DNA from: Verrucomicrobiota bacterium
GTDB lineage: Bacteria > Verrucomicrobiota > Verrucomicrobiia > Limisphaerales > UBA9464
Direction: 5' to 3'
Assembly (NCBI GenBank): GCA_026397675.1
Contig: JAPLUH010000007.1
Coordinates: 1-12,743 of the forward strand
Length of the DNA stretch: 12,743 bases
Shown here: one piece after another, positions 6,097 through 12,743 of the stretch
How the letters are laid out: the number at the start of each line of letters is the position of its first letter
How positions within the stretch are numbered: position 1 is the first letter of the stretch
Program-made: the position numbers and the translations under genes
The notes under the pieces: generated by a model
The model's database searches: none
What the model was told of the DNA's origin: nothing
What the model saw: only the letters and a program-made list of their open reading frames with translations

Positions 6097-9000
6097 ATGA
6101 AATTTTCTCACTTCTTCATCCAGCGTCCGATCTTTGCCGGAGTGCTTTCGGTGGTGATCTTCCTGGTGGGGCTCATCTCGATGTACCGGCTGCCCATCAG
6201 CGAGTATCCCGAGGTGGTCCCGCCGCAAGTCGTTGTTCGCGCGGTGTATCCCGGAGCCAATCCGAAGACCATTTCCGAGACGGTGTCGGTGCCGCTGGAG
6301 CAGCAGCTCAATGGCGTGGAGAATTCGCTCTACACCTTCTCTCAGGCCACCAGCGATGGCGTCATGACCCTCACGGTGACCTTCAAGCTGGGTACCGATA
6401 TCGACCAAGCCCAGCAGTTGGTCCAAAACCGGGTGGCGCAGGCGCTGCCTAAATTGCCCGAAGAAGTCCGTCGACTGGGGGTGCTCACCATCAAGTCGAC
6501 GCCGGACCTGACGATGGTGGTCCACTTGTATTCCCCAGATGCCACCTACGACGACATCTTCGTGCGCAACTATGCCACGCTTCAGGTGAAGGATGTGCTA
6601 GCCCGCATCGACGGGGTCGGACAGGTGCAGTTGTTCGGCTCGGGCGACTATGCCATGCGGGTGTGGCTGGACCCGGAGCGACTGGCGGCGCGGAGCATGG
6701 CTCCGGGCGACGTGGTCAACGCCATCCGCGAACAAAACATGCAGGTGGCCGCCGGTGCGGTGGGGCAACAGCCGGTCCAGAGTCCGGTGGCCTTCGAGCT
6801 TCAAATCAATACCCGCGGCCGATTGGTCTCGGTCGAGGAGTTCGGCAACATCGTGGTGAAGCGCGGGGCTCATGGTGAAACGCTGCTCCTCAAGGACGTC
6901 GCGCGCGTGGAATTGGGTGCGGGAGAATTCGCTCTCCGCTCGTTGCTCAACAACCGATCCGCAGTGGCCATTCCCATCTTCCAGCAACCCGGTTCCAACG
7001 CCCTGCGCCTTTCGCAAGAGGTTCGCTCCACGATGGAGATGCTGAAGAAGAACTTTCCGCGCGGCCTCGATTACGCGGTGGCCTACGACCCCACGGTCTT
7101 CGTCAAGAAGTCCATTGATGCCGTCATTCATACTCTCTTCGAGGCCATCCTCCTGGTCGTTCTGGTAGTGCTTATTTTCCTGCAAACCTGGCGGGCCTCA
7201 ATCATCCCGCTGGCTGCCGTGCCGGTCTCGCTGATCGGCACCTTCGCCGTGATGTCGGCGTTGGGGTTCTCAATTAATGCGCTCTCCTTATTCGGTTTGG
7301 TGCTGGCCATCGGCATCGTGGTCGATGACGCCATCGTGGTGGTGGAGAACGTGGAGCGGAACATCGCCCTGGGGTTGTCTCCGGTGGACGCCACCCGGCG
7401 CGCCATGGACGAGGTGACGGGTCCGATTGTCGCCACTGCCTTGGTCTTGTGTGCGGTGTTCATCCCTACGGCCTTCATCAGCGGATTGAGCGGGATGTTC
7501 TACAAGCAGTTCGCCATCACCATCGCCATCTCGACAGTGATTTCGGCCTTCAATTCCCTGACGCTGTCGCCGGCCCTTTCGGCCCTGCTGCTCCGTGATC
7601 ACCATGCACCGAAGGATGGGCTCACTCGGGTTCTGGATCGCCTGCTGGGGTGGTTCTTCAGGCCCTTCAATCGATTCTTTGATTGGGCATCGGGTCAGTA
7701 TTCCAAGGCCGTGGCGCGGGTGATCCGCGTGAGTGTCGTGGCCTTGGCGGTGTACGTGGGGTTGATCTTTTTGACGGGGCGGATCTTCCAAGCGGTTCCG
7801 GCCGGATTCATCCCGTCGCAAGACAAGCAGTTCCTCATCTGTGTCGCCCAATTGCCGGATGCTGCTTCTTTGGATCGCACCGACGCGGTCATCCGACGCA
7901 TGAGTGATTTGGCCATGAAGGTTCCAGGTGTGGCGGCCTCGGTGGCGTTCCCGGGTCTTTCGCCCAATGGGTTCACGGCCAGTCCCAACTCGGGCATCGC
8001 CTTTATCACGCTGGACGACTTTGAAAAGCGGCGGAGCCCGGATCTCTCGGCCAACGCCATTATCGGCAAGCTGTACCAGGCTTTTGGCGAGATCCAGGAT
8101 GCGCGAATGATTGTCATCAACGCCCCGGCGGTGAATGGCTTGAGCACGGGCGGCGGCTTCAAGATGTACGTCGAGGACCGGGCCAACATCGGCCCCGAGG
8201 CGCTCTATGGTGCGACGTGGGGAACCATTGGCGCGGCCTACGCCACCAATGTACTGCAAGGGGTCTATTCGACGTATCAAATCAATGTGCCTCAGATCGA
8301 CCTCGACGTGGACCGCGTGAAGGCCAAGTCGCTGGGGGTTTCGCTGAGCAGTTTGTACGAGACCTTGCAAGTCTACCTGGGCTCGCTCTACGTGAATGAC
8401 TTCAACCAGTTCGGTCGCACTTATCAGGTGGTGGCCCAGGCCGATTCGAAGTTCCGCGATGGGGCCGACGACATCCGCCGTCTCAAGGTCCGCAACGAGC
8501 GCGGTCAGATGGTGCCGATGGGCACCTTGGTGACGGTGCGTGAGGCCTTCGGTCCCGACCGCGTGATGCGCTACAACGGCTATCCGGCTGCAGAAATCAA
8601 TGGTGCTCCGGCCCCGGGCTACAGCTCGGGTCAGGCTGAGGCCTTTATCGAGGGTTTGGTGAAGCAGACCCTGCCGCCGGGCATGGCCTATGAGTGGACC
8701 GAGTTGACCTACCAGCAGCGGATCGCTGGCAACACCGCCATGTACATCTTCCCACTGTGCATCCTGCTGGTTTTCTTGGTGCTGGCGGCCCAGTACGAAA
8801 GCCTCAGTTTGCCGTTGGTCATCCTCCTCATTGTGCCCATGACCTTGCTCAGCGCCATGGTGGGCGTCTTGCTCAAGGGTTCCGACAACAACATCTTCAC
8901 CCAGATTGGCCTGATCGTCCTGGTCGGGTTGGCCTGCAAGAACGCCATCCTCATCGTGGAGTTCGCTCGGGAGAAACAGCGTGAGGGACAAGACCCCGTC

Positions 9001-9237
9001 TCGGCCGCGCTCGAGGCGTGCAAGCTGCGCCTGCGCCCGATCTTGATGACGTCCATCGCCTTCATCGCGGGGGTGTATCCCTTGGTGATTTCCTCCGGAG
9101 CGGGCGCTGAGATGCGGCAGGCCATGGGGGTTGCGGTGTTCGCAGGCATGATCGGAGTCACCGTCTTCGGGCTTTTCCTGACGCCGGTCTTCTACGTGGA
9201 GATCATGAAGCGGGTGGGTCGGTCGACTGCCAAGTAA
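6097..9237 (+). CDS. RND efflux permease, HAE1 family (AcrB/MexF-like)
   Basis: 1046 residues, matching AcrB-type pumps. It is an inner-membrane, proton-driven trimeric exporter of hydrophobic or amphiphilic compounds. The N-terminus MKFSHFFIQRPIFAGVLSVV is classic for the family, with TM1 at about 10-30. Two large periplasmic loops follow TM1 and TM7. The proton-relay residues are all present: D410 and D411 in GIVVDDAIVVVENVERN (TM4), K948 in GLACKNAILIVEF (TM10), R978 in KLRLRPILMTS and T985 just after it, matching AcrB D407/D408/K940/R971/T978. The pump therefore looks functional. Heavy-metal (CusA-type) pumps lack this pattern, so organic substrates are more likely. It is transcribed with the adaptor gene. 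No TolC/OprM-like gene follows, so an outer-membrane factor must come from another locus. The start ATG at 6097 is well supported by the family N-terminus although no Shine-Dalgarno is seen. Confidence 0.97.
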   Translation: MKFSHFFIQRPIFAGVLSVVIFLVGLISMYRLPISEYPEVVPPQVVVRAVYPGANPKTISETVSVPLEQQLNGVENSLYTFSQATSDGVMTLTVTFKLGTDIDQAQQLVQNRVAQALPKLPEEVRRLGVLTIKSTPDLTMVVHLYSPDATYDDIFVRNYATLQVKDVLARIDGVGQVQLFGSGDYAMRVWLDPERLAARSMAPGDVVNAIREQNMQVAAGAVGQQPVQSPVAFELQINTRGRLVSVEEFGNIVVKRGAHGETLLLKDVARVELGAGEFALRSLLNNRSAVAIPIFQQPGSNALRLSQEVRSTMEMLKKNFPRGLDYAVAYDPTVFVKKSIDAVIHTLFEAILLVVLVVLIFLQTWRASIIPLAAVPVSLIGTFAVMSALGFSINALSLFGLVLAIGIVVDDAIVVVENVERNIALGLSPVDATRRAMDEVTGPIVATALVLCAVFIPTAFISGLSGMFYKQFAITIAISTVISAFNSLTLSPALSALLLRDHHAPKDGLTRVLDRLLGWFFRPFNRFFDWASGQYSKAVARVIRVSVVALAVYVGLIFLTGRIFQAVPAGFIPSQDKQFLICVAQLPDAASLDRTDAVIRRMSDLAMKVPGVAASVAFPGLSPNGFTASPNSGIAFITLDDFEKRRSPDLSANAIIGKLYQAFGEIQDARMIVINAPAVNGLSTGGGFKMYVEDRANIGPEALYGATWGTIGAAYATNVLQGVYSTYQINVPQIDLDVDRVKAKSLGVSLSSLYETLQVYLGSLYVNDFNQFGRTYQVVAQADSKFRDGADDIRRLKVRNERGQMVPMGTLVTVREAFGPDRVMRYNGYPAAEINGAPAPGYSSGQAEAFIEGLVKQTLPPGMAYEWTELTYQQRIAGNTAMYIFPLCILLVFLVLAAQYESLSLPLVILLIVPMTLLSAMVGVLLKGSDNNIFTQIGLIVLVGLACKNAILIVEFAREKQREGQDPVSAALEACKLRLRPILMTSIAFIAGVYPLVISSGAGAEMRQAMGVAVFAGMIGVTVFGLFLTPVFYVEIMKRVGRSTAK

Positions 9238-9529
9238 GTCCCGGTGTTGGAGCAGTGGATTGCATCTCCGGAGCCTAGACCTAGATGGTCGGAGTCTGGA
9301 CTGGGTTGCTTTAAGCTAGGCTAAAAATCCATGTTTCATTGGGCTTTGACGCTTTTTTTGGAAAAATCCTAAAAACAGTTGCGGGCAATCCGAGGTGGGC
9401 GTAGCAATCGTTTTAATTCCCCCCGGAGGTCTCCAGACAACCCATCCCCCTTTGGCGCACTCGCTCTAAGGCTCTGCTGGGTGCTGGTCTCGTGCCAGGG
9501 GTGTAACCAACGCACTACGTCATCTGCTA
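9238..9529. other. Intergenic region and leader upstream of the large secreted protein
   Basis: 292 bp without a credible gene. The first part holds an inverted repeat (AGCCTAG 9272-9278 with CTAGGCT 9316-9322) and a short near-palindrome AGTCTGGACT (9293-9302), but no T-tract, so termination after the efflux operon is uncertain. A central AT-rich patch (about 9309-9377) carries the promoter candidate at 9346-9375. The rest would be a leader of roughly 150 nt. The start codon is preceded by no Shine-Dalgarno. Confidence 0.6.
9346..9375 (+). promoter_or_regulatory. Sigma70-like promoter candidate for the large secreted protein gene
   Basis: TTGACG (9346-9351, five of six to consensus) is followed after an 18-bp spacer by TAAAAA (9370-9375, four of six). 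The spacer contains a run of seven T and a run of five A in an otherwise GC-rich region. A start near 9382 would leave a leader of about 148 nt. This is the best promoter match in the window, but it rests on consensus alone. Confidence 0.4.
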
Positions 9530-12500
9530 ATGAAACCCTCCAAATCACTGCCATTCCTGACTGCTGCGCTACTGGCGAGTCAGGTCTACGGCCAAGCGCT
9601 TCCAACTAAGCCAGAGGACAACGGTGTCAGCCCCGTGGGCGAGACCGTGTATGTCAACACCTCCGACATTCTTAACAATGGCAGCACTGAGAGTCTCGGT
9701 GTGGCCATTGGCCGGAATGGCAACGTGATGGTCGGGTGGGAGGATGACGGTTCCGACCTGGCTGATTTGGAAGCGGTTTGGACTTTGTTTGACCGCGATA
9801 GCAAGCCGGTGACTGCGGAGGCGACCATCACTTCGGTGGATCCCGCTTTTGTCGGACAAACGCTCACCTCGCGTTTCCTTTCCTACTTCCGCAAGGACGG
9901 GAGCGCGATCTCTGGCCGCACGGGTTGGGGACCCAAGATTAAGTCCAACCTCTTCGGTGATGGTTTGGGCATGGGCTCGACGTCCTTTGACCTCGGCCTC
10001 GAGGTGGTGGAGTTCGCGGGCTATCAGGATGGCGGCGATTGGCCCGCGGTGCAGTTGTTGACCGACGCAGGCATTCCAGTGGGTATCGTGAATGGTGTCC
10101 CTGTCGAATACGGCGCCCGCACTGGGAATATTCGTATCGGCGATTGGGAGTTTCTCTCCACAGGCAATGTCGTCGTGATTGGTGAAAGCCGTCAGGGCGA
10201 TGATTTGGTCACCCTGTACAAGGGCGATGCCGCGGCCAATCACGTGACCGTTCGCGTGGTGGACAAGACCGGCAAGGAGATCAAGGCCACCCAGTTGGCT
10301 AGCGCCACCGCCACCAAGGCTGAAATGTGGCACGGCTCCGGTGTCACCAAGAGCGGATTCGCGGTGCGTTTTTCAGACAACGGCGCGGGCCGGGTTCGGT
10401 TGTTTGACAATGCGGGTACGGCAGTTTCAACCAACATCGATCTCGCTGCGGTCTCGGGCAATCCGATCGCCGGCAATGGTGGTCGTGGTGACGGCGTGGG
10501 TTTCCATGGCAACGGCAATGATGCCTACGCTTCGGTGGCCATTGGTAAGGATGCCGCCGGCAAAAACCACGTCTGGCTCACGGTCCTCAATGCCAATGGC
10601 ACGCTGCGTTGGAGCAAGACGGTGGCCGATGACATGGAGCTCTTGGCTCCGGGACGCTGCGATGTGGGCATGGATTCCCTCGGACGCGTTGCGGTGGTCT
10701 TCGACGAAACGGCCGGTGCGGTCGGCAATGGCCGGATCATCTTAGGCCGTGTGTTTGACGCCACGGGCAAGGCCTTGGGCAAGACCTTCTATGTCAGCGA
10801 GAAGGAGCTTCCGGCTCCGGAGACCTTGGAATCTAAGAATCCGCGTGTGGCCTTCCGCAACGATTCCATCGCCGTGGTTTGGGAGAGTCGTAATAGCGGT
10901 GATCCCGATAAGCGCGTCGTGGCGCTGCGCCAATTCGTGATTCCGGTGCGTCCGGGCAGCATCGAGTCGGCCGGCCTCAAGCGCATCGTCTCTGACACCG
11001 CGATGATCGTTCCGGCGGCGGATGCGCTGGGCAACTGGGAGCCGTTTGCTTCCGTGGTGGGCACCTCCACGTTCCTCATCGAGGGCAATACCTTTGCCGA
11101 TGGCAGCACCACCGAGCAGCGTTATGTGGTAGCGATGCAACCGGCCAAGGGCGGCGCCATGAAGCTGGGTGAAGCGTTCTTCAACGACGCGGGTGTTCCG
11201 TTCAAGGGGGCGATCAATGCTTCTCGGCAGAATGGTAATCCGGGCCGTGTTGCGGGTGATGCCCGACCGGGTGCCGTGAACTTCATTACGGGTATCGAGG
11301 CCTCCCCGCATGTGGTGGAAGGGTTCAACAGCGACAAGCGCTTCACCGGTGGCTTCGATCGCCTGGGTGATGGTCGCTACGGGACGGTGCAGACCTTCAA
11401 GCTCGATCCGACCGCGCTCACACAAACCGCTCTGAGCAAGGCACAGGATTCGGCCAACGGCCGCCGCGCATCTGGCACGGCTCCGGGCAACCAAATCTCC
11501 CGCTTCGGTGGCGATGTGGTGTGTCTCAGTGACGGCAATTTCGTGTCCGTGGTCGAAGACCGCTCGAACCAATTGCGCACCGACGGCAACTGCGCCACCG
11601 CGACCATTTTCTCGGCCGATGGCAAGGTAGTGAAGGAAGCCTTCAAAGTCGCCGACGGCGATCTGTGGGGCAACGTGGCCGCCTTCAAAGGTGGTTTTGC
11701 TGTGCGTGTCGCGGGCAAATTCTACTTCTACAACAATGCCGGCGAACTTCAGGGCGAACCGGTGGCACAGGCCACCTCGGGTGAGAACTTCGACGCGGGT
11801 CGCGGAGATGGCACCCGCCTGGGTGGCCACATCAACCAACCGTGGGTGTTCCTCGTGGGTCGGGTTGTGGGCTCTTCGGCCATCCGCGTGGCCATTTGGG
11901 ATGGAACCACTCGCACGCTCGCGGCCTTGGCCGATGTGAGCGAGGGCGGTTTCCGGGCTGATGCCGATCGCGCAGTGGTTGCCGCTGACGGTCTGGGCCG
12001 CTTCACGGTTGCCTGGGTTTCCAAGCCCGACGGTTATGAAGCCCAGCAGGTGGCTGCCCGTGTGTTTGAATTCGAGGCGGCCACCAAGACGGTCAAACCG
12101 CTCACGCCGAGCTTCCTGCCCTTCATCAACACTTCGCCGGTGGGTGGCATTCGCTCGGTCGGCATGAGTGTCGCCATGACCACTCAGCAAATCCTTGTGG
12201 CTGCTAAGGGTGAGATCAACTTGCAGAACAAGCCGGATCAAGGAGCCAATTCCACCAAGGAAGTCAACTTCTACACGGTCATCTCGCACCCGGCTCCGAA
12301 GGATGATCCGACCCCGCCGGTGGGCGGTTCGAGCACCACGGCTCCGCGCATCTCGGTGGCCTTGGCTAATGGTCAGCTCACGATCACCTCCGATCCGCAA
12401 CCGCTGCCGGCCGGATTCGTCCTTGAGGTCGCTCCGAGCCTGATGGGTCCGTGGGTGCTACAGCCGGGAGCAAACACTCCGATCACACTACCTCTGGGTA

Positions 12501-12538
12501 CCGATTCCGCTCGATTCCTCCGCGCTATTAAGCGCTGA
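9530..12538 (+). CDS. Large secreted protein with propeller-like repeats and verrucomicrobial C-terminal module; function unknown
   Basis: 1002 residues; I do not recognise a named family. Residues 1-21 form a Sec signal peptide (MKPSKSLPFL..., likely cleavage before QALP). The bulk is a loose repeat of about 35-50 residues: an 'xVAxxxxGNVxVxW' strand pair, then an 'xVRVFDxxGKxxG' strand. Clear units lie near 55-97, 203-255, 270-303, 332-365, 377-423, 437-471, 660-706, 713-746, 765-800 and 812-857. This resembles beta-propeller blades. Residues 921-938 are a Pro/Ser/Thr-rich linker. Residues 939-1002 are a small beta module with 'FVLEVAPSLMGPWVLQPG' and 'ARFLRAIKR', the kind that ends many Verrucomicrobiota exported proteins. 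No PEP-CTERM, LPXTG or transmembrane anchor is seen. Only three cysteines (377, 665, 687) occur in the mature chain. It looks monocistronic: own promoter candidate, strong terminator. A structural, binding or carbohydrate-related surface role is guesswork. Confidence 0.9.
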   Translation: MKPSKSLPFLTAALLASQVYGQALPTKPEDNGVSPVGETVYVNTSDILNNGSTESLGVAIGRNGNVMVGWEDDGSDLADLEAVWTLFDRDSKPVTAEATITSVDPAFVGQTLTSRFLSYFRKDGSAISGRTGWGPKIKSNLFGDGLGMGSTSFDLGLEVVEFAGYQDGGDWPAVQLLTDAGIPVGIVNGVPVEYGARTGNIRIGDWEFLSTGNVVVIGESRQGDDLVTLYKGDAAANHVTVRVVDKTGKEIKATQLASATATKAEMWHGSGVTKSGFAVRFSDNGAGRVRLFDNAGTAVSTNIDLAAVSGNPIAGNGGRGDGVGFHGNGNDAYASVAIGKDAAGKNHVWLTVLNANGTLRWSKTVADDMELLAPGRCDVGMDSLGRVAVVFDETAGAVGNGRIILGRVFDATGKALGKTFYVSEKELPAPETLESKNPRVAFRNDSIAVVWESRNSGDPDKRVVALRQFVIPVRPGSIESAGLKRIVSDTAMIVPAADALGNWEPFASVVGTSTFLIEGNTFADGSTTEQRYVVAMQPAKGGAMKLGEAFFNDAGVPFKGAINASRQNGNPGRVAGDARPGAVNFITGIEASPHVVEGFNSDKRFTGGFDRLGDGRYGTVQTFKLDPTALTQTALSKAQDSANGRRASGTAPGNQISRFGGDVVCLSDGNFVSVVEDRSNQLRTDGNCATATIFSADGKVVKEAFKVADGDLWGNVAAFKGGFAVRVAGKFYFYNNAGELQGEPVAQATSGENFDAGRGDGTRLGGHINQPWVFLVGRVVGSSAIRVAIWDGTTRTLAALADVSEGGFRADADRAVVAADGLGRFTVAWVSKPDGYEAQQVAARVFEFEAATKTVKPLTPSFLPFINTSPVGGIRSVGMSVAMTTQQILVAAKGEINLQNKPDQGANSTKEVNFYTVISHPAPKDDPTPPVGGSSTTAPRISVALANGQLTITSDPQPLPAGFVLEVAPSLMGPWVLQPGANTPITLPLGTDSARFLRAIKR

Positions 12539-12558
12539 GGAAGGGTTCAGTTCGTGGG

Positions 12559-12592
12559 AAGGGGGGTGGAGCAATCCATCCCCCTTTTTCTT
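12559..12592 (+). terminator. Strong rho-independent terminator with GCAA tetraloop
   Basis: AAGGGGGGTGGA (12559-12570) pairs with TCCATCCCCCTT (12575-12586) as a 12-bp stem containing one G-T wobble. It is capped by a GCAA (GNRA) tetraloop and followed by a T-rich run (12585-12592, TTTTTCTT). It begins 20 bp after the stop codon of the large secreted protein gene and should end its transcript. Confidence 0.92.
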
Positions 12593-12743
12593 AGCCGGAA
12601 CGATTCAGTTGGGAGGAAAGGGATGGCGTGGCGGATTCTTTCGCAAGACGAGGCGAGAGCGAGGCGCGGGCCACTGGAAGGCCCGTAACGAGTGAACAAC
12701 GAAGCTCTTGCGGACGAAGACGCAGCCAGCACAACCGATCCAA
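12593..12743. repeat. Candidate dispersed repeat with imperfect long inverted repeat; no gene seen
   Basis: No credible gene lies in the last 151 bp. Positions 12636-12648 (TTCTTTCGCAAGA) pair with 12706-12718 (TCTTGCGGACGAA), with a perfect 7-bp core (CGCAAGA/TCTTGCG), one wobble and one mismatch. An apical hairpin sits between them: CGGGCC (12667-12672), loop ACTGGAA, GGCCCG (12680-12685). The intervening arms do not pair well, and are rich in repeated GCGAG and ACGA(A)G words. The compact nested symmetry just after a terminator resembles intergenic repeats of the REP/MITE kind, but no second copy is in the window. A minus-strand open frame over 12547-12732 is composition-driven and crosses the terminator. 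Confidence 0.5.

Noticed and set aside
4762..6525. 587-codon minus-strand open frame across the adaptor gene
   Set aside because: It is rich in Arg, His, Gly and Gln, has no domain, and lies antisense to a clear adaptor and the start of the permease. It is a by-product of GC-biased codons.
7288..8991. 567-codon minus-strand open frame inside the permease gene
   Set aside because: It is fully antisense to a conserved RND permease with intact motifs and has no recognisable protein features.
10742..12400. 552-codon minus-strand open frame inside the large secreted protein gene
   Set aside because: Its composition is that of an antisense shadow (His/Arg/Gly), with no signal peptide or domain. 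The plus-strand frame has signal peptide, repeats and terminator.
1..12743. CRISPR array, tRNA, rRNA, insertion sequence, phage or defence genes
   Set aside because: Looked for on both strands. No regularly spaced repeats, cloverleaf, transposase motif or phage structural protein was found.

Overview
The window looks like a chromosomal stretch from a member of the PVC superphylum, most likely a Verrucomicrobiota bacterium, though Planctomycetota cannot be excluded. Three things point there: a paired PSCyt1-DUF1549-DUF1553 ('PSD1') gene and DUF1501 gene, which are hallmarks of PVC genomes; a large exported protein ending in the short 'LEVAPSLMGPWV...ARFLR' type of C-terminal module common in Verrucomicrobiota secreted proteins; and high-GC DNA whose start codons have no clear Shine-Dalgarno sequence. 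All six real genes encode exported or envelope proteins.

Layout. Positions 1-3361 (minus strand) hold a two-gene unit: the PSD1 gene with two CXXCH haem-type motifs, followed 17 bp downstream by the DUF1501 gene, which carries a twin-arginine-like signal and is cut by the left window edge. A divergent intergenic region (3362-3826) contains an 11-bp tandem repeat and a perfect 16-bp GC palindrome. On the plus strand follow a secreted glycerophosphodiester phosphodiesterase (3827-4651), an RND efflux pair (lipoprotein adaptor 4849-6045, HAE1-type permease 6097-9237) with no outer-membrane channel gene beside it, and a 1002-residue secreted protein of unknown function (9530-12538) that looks like a run of beta-propeller-type blades. 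That gene has its own candidate promoter and long leader, and ends at a strong intrinsic terminator with a GCAA tetraloop (12559-12592). The last 150 bp hold an imperfect inverted repeat that may be a dispersed genomic repeat.

How the genes work together. The PSD1 and DUF1501 products are probably one exported functional unit of unknown substrate. The adaptor and permease form one tripartite pump and need an outer-membrane factor encoded elsewhere. The phosphodiesterase and the large secreted protein have no visible functional link to their neighbours. I see no CRISPR array, tRNA, rRNA, transposase, phage gene or defence system. The least explained parts are the large secreted protein, the terminal inverted-repeat element and the 3.4-3.8 kb intergenic region.
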